Assembly: GCF_900091465.1 (NCBI RefSeq)
Contig: NZ_FMHV01000002.1
Span: forward strand, 4,650,001-4,714,000
From: Micromonospora rhizosphaerae
Lineage (GTDB): Bacteria; Actinomycetota; Actinomycetes; Mycobacteriales; Micromonosporaceae
Direction: 5' to 3'
DNA length: 64,000 nucleotides
Shown here in pieces: positions 1 to 8,574 of the stretch. The translations under genes and the position numbers were made by a program. Numbering within the stretch: the stretch's first letter is position 1; each line of letters opens with the position of its first letter. The notes under the pieces were generated by a model. The model was not told the DNA's origin. It saw nothing but the letters and a program-made list of their open reading frames with translations, and did not search any database.

Positions 1-367
1 AAACGGGCAAGGCCGGTCGGCGAGGCCAGGAAGGACCGACTGCCCGGCGCAACGAGCCCATGACCCCCCGGTTGCCATGATCCGGGCCTGGGCGAACTCG
101 CGGGCTAGAGTCGCCACCCATGGAGACGGCACGGCAGTCCCCGCGACGGAGGCATCGCCCTGGTGGAGGGGTTCTTCGGGGACAACCGGCCGGCCGGCCG
201 GCGTGACCGGAATCTCATCCCACTGGGCATCGTGGTCACCGCCACCGCGGTCGTGGCTTCGCAGCCGACGGCGGGCCCTGGGGAGGATCCGGAAAGCGAC
301 CGGATCTGATCACGATCTTCGTAATACATCCCTTTCATTGGCAGGCGCTGTGAGTTCAGGAGGGTCC
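1..367. other. Leader region, no supported gene
   Basis: I see no convincing gene here. The frame of the downstream HKD protein stays open back to position 77, but that extension is Arg/Pro-rich and precedes an obvious signal peptide, so I treat it as non-coding. The only clear signal is the Shine-Dalgarno AGGAGG at 358-363 serving the GTG at 368. Confidence 0.5.
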
Positions 368-1633
368 GTGTCGCTACGCAAGGTCATGTCGTCGTTCGCC
401 GCGTTCGCGTGCCTCGTGGCCGCGGCATTGTCCGTCGGCGTGCAGCCCGCGATCGCGGCACCGACCACCACCGCCGTCTTCAACAATCCGCTCGGTACAG
501 CCGATGAGAAGGCGGCGATCCAGACGCGCCTCGTGGAGTTGATCGACGGCGCGCCAGCCGGCTCCCGCATCAGGATGTCGATGTTCTACGCGTCCGACGC
601 CACCGTGCCGAACGCCCTGATCGCGGCGAAGAACCGGGGGGTCGAGGTTCAGGTCATCTTCAACGACAACGACCCCGCCAAGGCGCCGTACGCCTCCCTG
701 GTGACGGCGCTCGGCACCGACCTCAGCGCGCCGTCGTGGATTCTGTTCTGTCCGGCGGGCCGCGGTTGCATCGGCGACCGGGTGCTGAGCAAGGTCGGGT
801 CGATCAACCACGACAAGTTCTTCCTGTTCTCCAGCACCCAGGGCGCCTCCGACGTGGTGGTCCAGTCGACGGCAAACCTGCACACCGGTCGGGACGGACT
901 CGCGGGGTGGAACGCCGCGCTCGTGCTGGTGGGAAACACCAACATCTACAACGCCTACAGCGGCTACTTCGACGACCTCAAGGCTCGCGGGGTCAACAAC
1001 AACACCTACGACACCGGCCGGCCCGCGGTGACCTCCGGGAACGCGAAGGTCCATTTCTATCCGCGGCAGGAAAGCAACGGACAGCCGTACGACGACGCGA
1101 GCGAAGACACGATCATGACGGCGCTCAACCACGTCTCCTGCTTCGGCAACTCCGTCGTGGGCACGCAGGACGGCAGCCACCGCACCATCATCCGGGTCAA
1201 CCAGGCCATTTTCAGCCGCACCTACATCGCCTCGAAGCTGTGGGAGTTGGACAACGCGGGCTGCTACGTCGAGGTGGTGGAGCGATACGACCAGAACAGC
1301 AAGTCCGAAGCCGGCGCCATGAAGAACCTCCTCGCCGCCACGAGCAGCCCCTACGGCGGGCCGGTCGTCAAGTACTACTGCATCGGCGACAGCGTCTGGA
1401 CGCACAGCAAGTACCTTCAGGTCGAGGGCAACTACTACGGCCGCGCGGACCGGACCATCACCTGGGTCGGCAGTCACAACTTCAGCTACAACTCGCTGCG
1501 TCAGTCCGACGAGACCCTGCTGCAGCTCGAGGACTCCACCGTGTTCGACGCCTTCCGGACCAACTTCCGGACGGTCCGCGACGCCCCGGGGATCAGGTCG
1601 GTCGCCAACGGCGGTACGGCGGCCTGCCCCTGA
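368..1633 (+). CDS. Secreted phospholipase D-like (HKD) protein
   Basis: The product (421 aa) belongs to the phospholipase D/nuclease superfamily, whose members cleave phosphodiesters through a phospho-histidine intermediate. I start it at GTG 368 because AGGAGG lies 4 bases upstream and a signal peptide follows at once, with a hydrophobic core at residues 9-25 and a likely cleavage after AIA near residue 30. Two HxK motifs are visible, HDK at residue 148 and HSK at residue 346, each followed by a GSxN-like element (STAN, GSHN). Both lack the canonical Asp of HxKxxxxD, as in several actinobacterial secreted relatives, so the substrate (lipid or nucleic acid) is open. It is monocistronic and followed by a strong hairpin. 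Confidence 0.85.
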   Translation: MSLRKVMSSFAAFACLVAAALSVGVQPAIAAPTTTAVFNNPLGTADEKAAIQTRLVELIDGAPAGSRIRMSMFYASDATVPNALIAAKNRGVEVQVIFNDNDPAKAPYASLVTALGTDLSAPSWILFCPAGRGCIGDRVLSKVGSINHDKFFLFSSTQGASDVVVQSTANLHTGRDGLAGWNAALVLVGNTNIYNAYSGYFDDLKARGVNNNTYDTGRPAVTSGNAKVHFYPRQESNGQPYDDASEDTIMTALNHVSCFGNSVVGTQDGSHRTIIRVNQAIFSRTYIASKLWELDNAGCYVEVVERYDQNSKSEAGAMKNLLAATSSPYGGPVVKYYCIGDSVWTHSKYLQVEGNYYGRADRTITWVGSHNFSYNSLRQSDETLLQLEDSTVFDAFRTNFRTVRDAPGIRSVANGGTAACP

Positions 1634-1648
1634 CCGAGTCGGTTCGGC

Positions 1649-1688
1649 AGCCGGCCGGACGGACTCCTCTGGGTCCGGCCGGCCGGCT
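1649..1688 (+). terminator. GC-rich hairpin after the HKD gene
   Basis: The arm AGCCGGCCGGAC at 1649-1660 pairs with the GTCCGGCC...GGCT arm at 1673-1688, with a 12-base loop and a 4-base slip in the right arm. It starts 15 bases after the stop codon and has no U-tract, which is usual for actinobacterial terminators. Confidence 0.5.
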
Positions 1689-1795
1689 CAGCCGGTCTCG
1701 CACCAGCCCCCGATCCCGTCGATGAGGCGACGGGATGGCACGGCCACGTGCGCCGCCGCCGCCCGCTGACGATGCCGGCGGTCGGCGTGTGGCAG

Positions 1796-1876
1796 GCTGA
1801 CGGTGACGCGACTGGCGGCACGGGGATGGCTTCAACCATCGGGGAGCTCGTCGCGGAGGTCGACCGCCTGGGCCTC
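1796..1876 (+). promoter_or_regulatory. ZTP (pfl) riboswitch upstream of folD
   Basis: The two hallmarks of the pfl/ZTP aptamer are present in order. The 5' core CGCGACTGGCGG is at 1807-1818, and the 3' pseudoknot core CCGCCTGGGC is at 1864-1873. Between them are a small hairpin GATGG/CCATC (1825-1840) and the linking element CGGGGAGC (1840-1847). ZTP riboswitches sense ZMP/ZTP, which accumulates when 10-formyl-THF is short, and they commonly precede folD. This one ends about 18 bases before the folD start, so it probably controls ribosome access or transcription into folD. Confidence 0.85.
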
Positions 1877-1893
1877 CGCGGGCGAGGTGAGCC

Positions 1894-2772
1894 ATGTCTT
1901 CTGCGGGTACGACGGCTCGGCTGCTGCCGGGTGGGCCGGTGGCGGAGCAGATCCTGGCCGAGGTGGCCGAGGGTGTGCTGGCGCTGCGCGCGGCGGGGGT
2001 GACGCCGGCGTTGGCGACGGTGCTGGTGGGCGACGACGAGGCGAGCGCCGGGTACATCCGGATCAAGCAGCGGCGGGCGGCTGAGTTGGGTTTCGCGTCG
2101 CCGCACGTGCATCTGCCGGCGTCGGCGTCGCAGGCGGATCTGCGCCGGGTGCTGGAGGACTTCAGCGCCGACAAGGACGTGCACGGTGTGCTGGTGCAGC
2201 ATCCGATCCCGGGGCACCTGGACTATGACCGGGCGTTGCAGGTCCTCGATCCGGACAAGGACGTGGACGGGATGCACCCGGTGAACATGGGTCGCCTGGC
2301 GTTGGGGTTGCCGGGTCCGTTGCCGAACACGCCGGCGGGGATCGAGGCGTTGCTCGCGTTCCACGGGGTGCCGGTGTCGGGCCGGGAGGTGGTGATCCTC
2401 GGGCGGGGGGCGACGTTGGGCCGGCCGTTGGCGATGCTGCTGGCGCAGAAGCGACCGACGGCGAACGCGGCGGTGACGGTGGTGCACACCGGGGTGGCAG
2501 ACTGGCCGCGGTACACACGGCGGGCGGATATCCTGGTGGCCGCGGCCGGGGTGCCGGGGATCATCCAGCCGGAGCACGTACGCCCGGGTGCGGTGGTGGT
2601 CGGCGGCGGCGTGCGGTACGAGGGTCGGCGCCTGCTGCCCGACGTGGACGAGTCCTGTGCGCGGGTGGCGGGGGCGATCACGCCGCGGGTCGGCGGGGTG
2701 GGTCCGACGACGGTGGCGATGTTGTTCCGCAACGCGGTGCGGGCGGCGCAGCGGGCCGCGGGCATGGGCTGA
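1894..2772 (+). CDS. folD: Methylenetetrahydrofolate dehydrogenase/cyclohydrolase
   Basis: This is FolD (292 aa), the bifunctional cytosolic enzyme that interconverts 5,10-methylene-THF, methenyl-THF and 10-formyl-THF for purine synthesis. The catalytic Tyr/Lys pair is visible in YIRIKQ (Y54, K58). So are Q102 of the VQHPIP segment, the DKDVDGMHPVNMG signature with D125, and a nucleotide-binding loop GRGATLGRP at 170-178. The usual PCTP is PNTP and GRS is GRG, so this is a divergent FolD branch, possibly a paralogue. The start ATG has GAGGTGA 4 bases upstream. The ZTP aptamer directly upstream supports the role independently. Confidence 0.93.
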   Translation: MSSAGTTARLLPGGPVAEQILAEVAEGVLALRAAGVTPALATVLVGDDEASAGYIRIKQRRAAELGFASPHVHLPASASQADLRRVLEDFSADKDVHGVLVQHPIPGHLDYDRALQVLDPDKDVDGMHPVNMGRLALGLPGPLPNTPAGIEALLAFHGVPVSGREVVILGRGATLGRPLAMLLAQKRPTANAAVTVVHTGVADWPRYTRRADILVAAAGVPGIIQPEHVRPGAVVVGGGVRYEGRRLLPDVDESCARVAGAITPRVGGVGPTTVAMLFRNAVRAAQRAAGMG

Positions 2773-2785
2773 GCGGTGCTCAGCC
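2767..2785. terminator. Short hairpin between convergent folD and EEP genes
   Basis: GGCTGAGC (2767-2774) and GCTCAGCC (2778-2785) form a perfect 8-bp stem with a 3-base loop. It overlaps both stop codons and is symmetric, so it could serve both convergent genes. Confidence 0.4.
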
Positions 2786-3562
2786 GAGGTCGACGATGAG
2801 CGGCCGGTGGTCGGAGATGGTGGACAGCGGGGTGTCGACCGCGGTGACCGGCGGCAGCCGGTCCAGGCCCTGCCGGTCGGCGAGGATGTGGTCGAGTTGC
2901 ACGTGGGGTTCCCCGGCCGGGTAGGTGGGGCGTCGGCCGAGCGGCCGCCAGCGGGACAGCAGCGCGGCGGCGCCGGCGGGGAGGTTGAGGTCGCCGAGCA
3001 GGATCCGCGGCGCGGGTAGGGCGCGCAGGGCCCGCACGACGCGGCGGAGCTGGTGGACGTTCCAGCCGGGGACGAAGGACAGGTGGGTGGCGGCGACGGT
3101 GAGCGGGCCGTGCGGGGTGTCCAGGACGGCGGCGAGGACGACGCGGGGTTCGTCGCGCAGGAGGTGGATGACCCCCCCGCTGGTTTCGGGGACGTGGACC
3201 GGGGAGCGTACGGGGGCGGGACGCAGCCGGGTTACCTGCCAGGAACGGACGGGGTAGCGGCTGACCAGGCCGACGCCGTAGCAGGGTTCGCCATGGCCGT
3301 CGTCGTCGTGGGTCAGCGGGCGGAACTGTTCGCCGGGGGTGCCGACGACGGCGGCGGCGAAGTGGTGTTCGGGGGCGTCGAGGGCGCGGGCGGCGATGGC
3401 CGTGAGGTCCAGGTTGCCGCTGCGGGACTGGTCGCGGTCCACCTCCTGCAGGGCGAGGATGTCCACGTCGAGGGCGGTGACCGCGGCGGCGAGCCGGTCC
3501 GGGTCGACGAGTCCGTCGGTGAGGGATCGTCCGTGCAGCAGGTTGAAGGTGGCCAGGCGCAC
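2780..3562 (-). CDS. Endonuclease/exonuclease/phosphatase family protein
   Basis: This is a 260-aa member of the EEP fold (DNase I, exonuclease III, inositol phosphatase type), a metal-dependent phosphodiester or phosphomonoester hydrolase. Visible family motifs are the N-terminal LATFNLLHG, the metal-binding Glu in ALQEVDRD, HLSF in the middle, GDLN and the C-terminal SDHRP. It has no signal peptide. The start is GTG 3562. It lies convergent to folD and 39 bases downstream of a truncated transporter gene. The substrate cannot be told from sequence. Confidence 0.85.
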   Translation of the reverse strand: MRLATFNLLHGRSLTDGLVDPDRLAAAVTALDVDILALQEVDRDQSRSGNLDLTAIAARALDAPEHHFAAAVVGTPGEQFRPLTHDDDGHGEPCYGVGLVSRYPVRSWQVTRLRPAPVRSPVHVPETSGGVIHLLRDEPRVVLAAVLDTPHGPLTVAATHLSFVPGWNVHQLRRVVRALRALPAPRILLGDLNLPAGAAALLSRWRPLGRRPTYPAGEPHVQLDHILADRQGLDRLPPVTAVDTPLSTISDHRPLIVDLG

Positions 3563-3601
3563 ACCTGCACCCTATGACGCTGTGGCAGGGTTGCCGGGTG
3601 A

Positions 3602-4138
3602 TCAGGGCGTTGGTCTGTTCGATGCTGGTGTTCGTGGCGGTGGCGTCGGTCGGTCTGTGGCTGCGGCGGCGGCGAGCAGGGCGGCGACGCCCCAGCCGGT
3701 CTGGGTGTGCCGCTGCCAGGGGGCGAAGATCAGCACGGTGCCGGCGAAGCCGAGCAGCAGGCCGGTCAGCCGTGCCGGCCGGATGCCGCGTTCGGTGCCG
3801 ACGGCGAGGCCGAGGAGCAGGGACCACAGGGGCGTGGTGGCGTGCAGGATTCCGGCGAGACCGGTGTCCACGGTCTGTTCGCCGATGCTGATGAGCAGGA
3901 ACGGCAGGGCGTTGCAGAGCAGCGCGGCGACGATGAGGTGCCGCCAGGTGGTGCCGTCGCGGGGCAGCCGTTGGCCGGCGGCGCGGGCCAGGGCGAGCAG
4001 GACCGCCGCGCCGAGGGCGCACCGGACGACGGTGACGTGGACGGGGGTGAGGCCGCCGTCGAGGGCGAGCTTGGTCCACAGGAACGCCGATCCCCAGAGC
4101 AGGGTCAGGGCGGCGGCCCGGACGGTGGTGGCGGTCAT
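3602..4138 (-). pseudogene. Truncated EamA/DMT-family transporter
   Basis: The first about 155 residues match the N-terminal EamA half of a drug/metabolite transporter, with about five hydrophobic helices and the opening ALTLLWGSAFLWTKLAL. Family members are about 290-300 aa with two EamA repeats and ten helices. This product stops at 178 aa, and after the fifth helix (GVAALLAAAAA) it runs into a Thr/Pro/Arg-rich tail unlike a transporter. The second half is therefore missing, probably by deletion, and the gene is likely a remnant. It is divergent from the LysR gene at 4210, the usual layout of a regulator and its target. Confidence 0.7.
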
Positions 4139-4184
4139 GGGGGTACGCTCCCCCGACCCGACCTGTTAGACAAGCGACAATAAC

Positions 4185-4205
4185 TGCAAGCTGCCTTAAG
4201 CTGCA
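4185..4205. promoter_or_regulatory. Candidate LysR-type operator
   Basis: An imperfect palindromic stretch starting TGCAAGCT and ending AAGCTGCA sits just before the LysR start, in the 71-base gap between the divergent transporter remnant and the regulator. LysR proteins usually bind such T-rich/A-rich interrupted dyads near their own promoter. The symmetry is imperfect, so this is tentative. Confidence 0.3.
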
Positions 4206-4209
4206 CTTC

Positions 4210-5103
4210 ATGCTCGATGTACGGCGGTTGCAGGTGTTGCGGGCGGTCGTGGCCAGTGGGTCGGTCAGCGCGGCCGCCCGCCATCTCGGCTACACCCCGT
4301 CCGCGGTCAGTCAGCAGTTGGCCGTGCTGGAGCGGGAGGCCGGAGTGGTGCTGCTCGAGCGGACCGGGCGGGGTGTTCGGGCCACGGACGCGGGCCGGCT
4401 GCTGTCCGGGTACGCGGCCGTGATCAGCCGGCAGGTGGCGGAGGCGGAGACCGCGTTGGCGGATCTGCGCGCGGGCCGTACCGGGCGGGTGGTGGTGCGG
4501 TACTTCGCGACGGCGGGGGCGCGACTGGTGGCCCCGGCGGTGGCGGCGCTGCGCCGAGAGCACCCGGGGGTGCGCGTGGAGCTGGGGCTGACGGGCGTCG
4601 AGGACCCGTTGCCGGAGCTGGTGGACGGGCGGGTCGACGTGGTGCTGGTGGTGCGTTCCGGGGCGGCGCGGCCGGTGGACGGGGTCCGCTTCACGCATCT
4701 GTGCGACGACGCGTACGACGCGGTGCTGCCGCGCACGCACCCGCTCGCCGGCCGGCCGGTACTGGCGCTGGCGGAGCTGGCGCGGGAGCCGTGGGTGGGC
4801 TGCGAGCCGCCGGGGCCGTGCCGCGACGCCGTGCTGGACGCCTGCGCGGCGGCCGGATTCAGCCCGGATGTGGTGGTGGAGAGCGAGGACTACACCACGG
4901 CGCAGGGCTTCGTGGCCGCCGGCCTCGGGGTGAGCCTGGTGCCACGGATCGCGCTGGGCAGCCCCGATCCGCAGGTGGTGGTGCGGGAGGTCGGCAACCC
5001 CCGGCCGGTCCGGTCGATCCACGTCGCGGTACGCGACGCGGCGCCTCTGTCGCCCGGGGTGCGGGGGCTGGTGGCGGCGCTGCGGCGGGCCGCGGCCGGC
5101 TGA
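4210..5103 (+). CDS. LysR family transcriptional regulator
   Basis: This is a 297-aa LysR-type regulator. Residues 1-60 form the winged helix-turn-helix (LQVLRAVVASGSVSAAARHL, then TPSAVSQQLAVLE). A linker helix follows, then a periplasmic-binding-protein-like effector domain from about residue 88 to the end. It is divergently oriented to the truncated DMT transporter at 3602-4138, which was presumably its regulated target and now seems broken. The effector is unknown. Confidence 0.93.
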   Translation: MLDVRRLQVLRAVVASGSVSAAARHLGYTPSAVSQQLAVLEREAGVVLLERTGRGVRATDAGRLLSGYAAVISRQVAEAETALADLRAGRTGRVVVRYFATAGARLVAPAVAALRREHPGVRVELGLTGVEDPLPELVDGRVDVVLVVRSGAARPVDGVRFTHLCDDAYDAVLPRTHPLAGRPVLALAELAREPWVGCEPPGPCRDAVLDACAAAGFSPDVVVESEDYTTAQGFVAAGLGVSLVPRIALGSPDPQVVVREVGNPRPVRSIHVAVRDAAPLSPGVRGLVAALRRAAAG

Positions 5104-5169
5104 CGCGGGCGGTGAGCCTGGCCACAGGCCGCCTCGTCGGGTCGGTCGGGGTCGGAAGAATGGCCGCCC

Positions 5170-5943
5170 GTGGACCCCTTGACGCTGACCACCCTGCTCA
5201 CCGCGGCCGCGATGGCGGGATGGGTGGACGCCGTGGTCGGCGGGGGCGGGCTGGTGCTGCTGCCGGCGCTGCTGGTGGCCGCGCCCGGGGTGCCGTTGGC
5301 CACGGCGCTGGGCACGAACAAGCTCGCCGCGATCTCCGGCACGTCCACCGCGGCGGTGACGTACGCGCGGCGCACGAAGCTGGACTGGGCGGTGGCGGGT
5401 CCGTCGGCGGGGCTGGCGGTGCTGATGTCCGGGCTGGGTGCGGCGTTGGCCGGGGCGGTGCCGACCGGGGCGTACCGGCCGGTGGTGCTGGTGGTGCTGG
5501 CATCGGTGGCGCTGTTCGTGCTGCTGCGGCCGCGGCTCGGGGTGGTGGCGCAGCCGTGGCGGCGCACGCCGGGCCGGGTGGTGGCGGCGGTGGCGGTGGC
5601 CGGGGCGGGCATCGCCCTGTACGACGGTCTGATCGGCCCGGGCACGGGAACCTTCCTGGTGCTGGCGTTCACTGCGCTGGTGGGGGCTGACTTCGTGCAC
5701 GGCTCGGCGATGGCGAAGGTGGTCAACGCCGGCACCAACCTGGGGGCGCTGGTGGTGTTCGCGGCCAGCGGTCACGTGTGGTGGCTGCTGGGTGCGGCGA
5801 TGGCGGTGTGCAACGTCGCCGGAGCCGCGCTGGGCGCACGGATGGCGCTGCGGCGCGGCTCCGGCTTCGTCCGGGTGGTCCTGCTGGTGGTGGTGCTGGC
5901 GCTGGTCGGCAAGCTCGGCTACGACCAGTGGCTGGCCGGCTGA
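5170..5943 (+). CDS. TSUP (TauE/SafE) family membrane transporter
   Basis: The product is a 257-aa membrane protein of about eight hydrophobic helices. It matches the TauE/SafE (TSUP) family, which exports sulfite, sulfoacetate or other small organic anions. Typical family features are the N-terminal GWVDAVVGGGG loop, the GTNKLAAISGT segment and the internal-repeat counterpart GPGTGTFL, with KVVNAGTNLGAL later. The start is GTG 5170. It follows the LysR gene by 66 bases on the same strand and may be co-transcribed with it. The substrate is not deducible. Confidence 0.88.
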   Translation: MDPLTLTTLLTAAAMAGWVDAVVGGGGLVLLPALLVAAPGVPLATALGTNKLAAISGTSTAAVTYARRTKLDWAVAGPSAGLAVLMSGLGAALAGAVPTGAYRPVVLVVLASVALFVLLRPRLGVVAQPWRRTPGRVVAAVAVAGAGIALYDGLIGPGTGTFLVLAFTALVGADFVHGSAMAKVVNAGTNLGALVVFAASGHVWWLLGAAMAVCNVAGAALGARMALRRGSGFVRVVLLVVVLALVGKLGYDQWLAG

Positions 5944-6065
5944 CCGAACGGGGCGCGGCGCTGGTGTCGGCCCTGGACGGCCTCGCGCGCTGGGCCGAGC
6001 AGTACCTGCCCGCCGAGCCGGGCCGCGGCGCGGGCTGCTGACCGGCGCTGTGTGATCATCGGCGG

Positions 6066-6845
6066 ATGCCGGTACGCGCCGAACACGACCGGGCCGTCCT
6101 GGCCGAGCTGCTGGGTCGGGATCCGGTGCTGCACGCCTACCAGCTCGGCGACCTCGACGACTTCTTCTGGCCGTACACCTCCTGGTTCCGCCGGGACGAC
6201 CAGGTGGCGTTGCTCTACCACGGCGTCGAGCTGCCGACGCTGCTGGCGTTCGCGCCGCCGGAGCGGACCGCGCAGCTGGCGGCGTTGCTGACCGAGCTGG
6301 CGCCGATGCTGCCCGCCCGGCTGTACGCCCACCTCTCCCCTGGCCTGGACCCGGTGCTGACGCCCTGGTTCCGGGTCGACGCGGCCACGGCACACCTCAA
6401 GATGGTGTTGACGGATCCGGCGCGCCTGGCCGCGGTGCAGCCCGCCGGTGAGCCGCTGTCGGCGACGGACCTGCCACAGCTGCACGAGCTGTACGCCGCG
6501 GGGTACCCGGGTAACTGGTTCGATCCGCGGATGCTGGACACCGGCCAGTACCTGGGGATCCGGCAGGGCGGCGACCTCGTCGCCGTGGCCGGGGTGCACG
6601 TCTGGTCCCCCACGTGGCGGGTGGCGGCGCTGGGCAACGTCACCACCCACCCCCGGGCACGGGGGCGCGGGTTGGCCGCCGCGGCGGTGGCGGCGCTGTG
6701 CGGACGGCTGCGCGCCAGCGTCGACCACGTCACGTTGAACGTGAAGGCGGACAACGCCGCGGCGGTGCGGCTGTACGAGCGGCTGGGTTTCACCCGGGTC
6801 GCCGACTACGGCGAGTACGCCCTGACCGCCCTCGGCCGGGTCTGA
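6066..6845 (+). CDS. GNAT family N-acetyltransferase
   Basis: The 259-aa product has a GNAT fold in its C-terminal half. The acetyl-CoA pyrophosphate-binding motif is seen as THPRARGRGLAAA near residues 196-208, followed by the family's LNVKADNAAAVRLYERLGF segment. The N-terminal 120 residues are a separate acetyltransferase-like region found in actinobacterial members. The start ATG follows a GGCGG box. It is expressed toward the convergent def gene. The acceptor substrate is unknown. Confidence 0.85.
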   Translation: MPVRAEHDRAVLAELLGRDPVLHAYQLGDLDDFFWPYTSWFRRDDQVALLYHGVELPTLLAFAPPERTAQLAALLTELAPMLPARLYAHLSPGLDPVLTPWFRVDAATAHLKMVLTDPARLAAVQPAGEPLSATDLPQLHELYAAGYPGNWFDPRMLDTGQYLGIRQGGDLVAVAGVHVWSPTWRVAALGNVTTHPRARGRGLAAAAVAALCGRLRASVDHVTLNVKADNAAAVRLYERLGFTRVADYGEYALTALGRV

Positions 6846-6943
6846 CAGTCCCGCACGCTACGCCGCCGCATCCGGTCAACAGACCGGCCGCCGCGAGCGC
6901 CGGGCGGGCGAGCGACGTGTACGACCGACCGGGCGGCGTGCGG

Positions 6944-7453
6944 TCAGCGGCGTCGGCTGGGTGAGTCGAAGCGGCCGGCGCGGATCTCCCGCAGCGCCCG
7001 GCGGCGGGTCTCCCCGCGCAGCGTGTCGACGTAGAGGCGCCCCTGCAGGTGGTCGGTCTCGTGCTGCAGGGCGCGCGCCAGGAAGCCGCTGCCGGAGATG
7101 GTCAACGGCTCGCCGTGCTGGTCGAAGCCGTGGGCGGTGGCGTGCATCGCCCGCGGCGTCGGGAAGTACAGCCCGGGGATGGACAGGCAGCCCTCGTCGT
7201 CGTCCTGCAGTTCCTCGGACAGCTCCAGCGTCGGGTTGATCATGTGGCCGCGGTGGCCGTCGGCGTCGTAGACGAACACCTGCGCGCTGACCCCGATCTG
7301 CGGGGCGGCGACGCCCGCGCGGCCGGGGGCGCCGAGCAGCGTGTCCATCAGGTCGGCGACCAGGGCGCGCAGGTCGGCGTCGAAGCTGGTCACCGGCTCG
7401 CACGGGGTGCGCAGGACGGGGTCGCCGATGATCCGGATCGGGCGCATAGTCAT
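6944..7453 (-). CDS. def: Peptide deformylase
   Basis: Peptide deformylase removes the formyl group from the N-terminal methionine of nascent proteins in the cytoplasm. All three active-site motifs are visible in the 169 aa: GRAGVAAPQIG (motif I, with an Arg insert common in actinobacteria), EGCLSIPG with the metal-ligand Cys (motif II), and QHETDHLQG with the two His ligands and catalytic Glu (motif III). A second in-frame ATG lies two codons inside, so the start may be 7447. It lies 10 bases downstream of the TetR gene on the same strand. Confidence 0.95.
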   Translation of the reverse strand: MTMRPIRIIGDPVLRTPCEPVTSFDADLRALVADLMDTLLGAPGRAGVAAPQIGVSAQVFVYDADGHRGHMINPTLELSEELQDDDEGCLSIPGLYFPTPRAMHATAHGFDQHGEPLTISGSGFLARALQHETDHLQGRLYVDTLRGETRRRALREIRAGRFDSPSRRR

Positions 7454-7463
7454 GCCCGGAAGG

Positions 7464-8279
7464 CTATCCGTCCGTTACCGCCCGGGCGAGTCCACCCGCC
7501 GGTGGACCGCCTGCCTGGCGGCCGGCGACGAGGACCTCGATGCCGTCGAGGATGCGCGCCAGGCCGAACTCGAAGGCCCGGTCCGGGTCGCTCGCGGCCT
7601 GGTACTCCTGCCCGGCGGCGGTGCCGATCCGGGCGGCCAGGGGGAACCGGCGCGGGTCCATCACCTTCTCCAGGTAGGGGGCGTGGGCGTGCCACCACTG
7701 CTCGTCGGTCATGCCGGTGCGCTGGGCGGCCTGGGCGGCCTCCACCGCGCCGCGTACCGCGCCGTGGACGTAGCCGCTCACGAGGGTGACGACGGCGTCC
7801 ATCTCCAGGTCGGTCAGGCCGATGCCGTCGACCGCGCGCAACTCGTACTCGTACTTGGCGGTGACGTTCGGGCCGAGCGGGGGGCGGGTGGTGGCGACCT
7901 GCAGCAGCCACGGGTGGCGCAGATACAGCGCCCAGTTCTCCCGGGCGATCTGCTCCAGCCGGCCACGCCAGCCGCCGCGGGCGTCCTGCGGTCGGGCGGT
8001 CTCGCCGTAGACGGTGTCGAGCATGACGTCGAGCAGCTCACCCTTGCCGGGCACGTGTGTGTAGAGCGACATCGTGCCCACGCCGAGCCGCTCGGCGACG
8101 CGGCGCATGGACAACGCGGCCAGCCCGTCGGCGTCCGCGACCTCGATCGCCGCCCGCACGATCCGCTCCACGCTCAGGTCGCCGCCGCGGCGGCTGGGCT
8201 TCTCCCGGGTACGCCAGAGCAGGGCGAGGCTGCGGGCAGGATCGCCGGTGCCGCTGTACTCGATGGCCACGCCGGTCAC
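7464..8279 (-). CDS. TetR/AcrR family transcriptional regulator
   Basis: This is a 271-aa regulator. After a 35-residue N-terminal extension comes the TetR helix-turn-helix (IVRAAIEVADADGLAALSM, then RVAERLGVGTMSLYTHV). A C-terminal ligand domain of the TetR_C_1 (tetracycline-repressor) type follows. The start is GTG 8279. A perfect 10-bp palindrome lies 4 bases upstream and may be its operator. It is divergent from the epimerase gene at 8575 that opens the glycan island, so it may regulate itself or that gene. Confidence 0.9.
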   Translation of the reverse strand: MTGVAIEYSGTGDPARSLALLWRTREKPSRRGGDLSVERIVRAAIEVADADGLAALSMRRVAERLGVGTMSLYTHVPGKGELLDVMLDTVYGETARPQDARGGWRGRLEQIARENWALYLRHPWLLQVATTRPPLGPNVTAKYEYELRAVDGIGLTDLEMDAVVTLVSGYVHGAVRGAVEAAQAAQRTGMTDEQWWHAHAPYLEKVMDPRRFPLAARIGTAAGQEYQAASDPDRAFEFGLARILDGIEVLVAGRQAGGPPAGGLARAVTDG

Positions 8280-8282
8280 TGT

Positions 8283-8292
8283 AGCGATCGCT
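8283..8292. promoter_or_regulatory. Candidate TetR operator palindrome
   Basis: AGCGATCGCT is a perfect 10-bp palindrome starting 4 bases before the GTG of the TetR gene, in the divergent gap towards the epimerase. Its position suits autoregulation. Being short, it could be chance. Confidence 0.35.
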
Positions 8293-8574
8293 TGGTGTGG
8301 CGGATTTTGGTGTATGCGGCCCCTAACAACGGTAGCGTCCGGATTGCCTGGAAGCCACCAATTCGCCCGCTGGGCAAACTGTTCGCTCCCGTGCGCCGAA
8401 TTGTGTGGTCAAGGACCAGGCTCCGCAAACCTCGGAGGGTTCACCCATGGCGTCCGTTGCCTGTTGTCCGTTGACCACGTCCGGCGCGCACCGGCCGTTC
8501 ACCGGACAGGAATCTCTCGGCTGGCCCTTGCCCCCCATCCGCAGCGGGCGTGGACGTCAGGGGCGGGAGGTGCC

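Noticed and set aside
77..367. Upstream extension of the HKD protein frame
   Set aside because: Arg/Pro-rich, before a signal peptide, with a good ribosome site at 358.
5963..6041. Short frame after the TSUP gene reading VSALDGLARWAEQYLPAEPG
   Set aside because: Protein-like but only 26 codons without a ribosome site; not enough to call.
8074..8574. N-terminal extension of the epimerase frame
   Set aside because: Overlaps the TetR gene in antisense; the Rossmann start and GGGAGG place the ATG at 8575.
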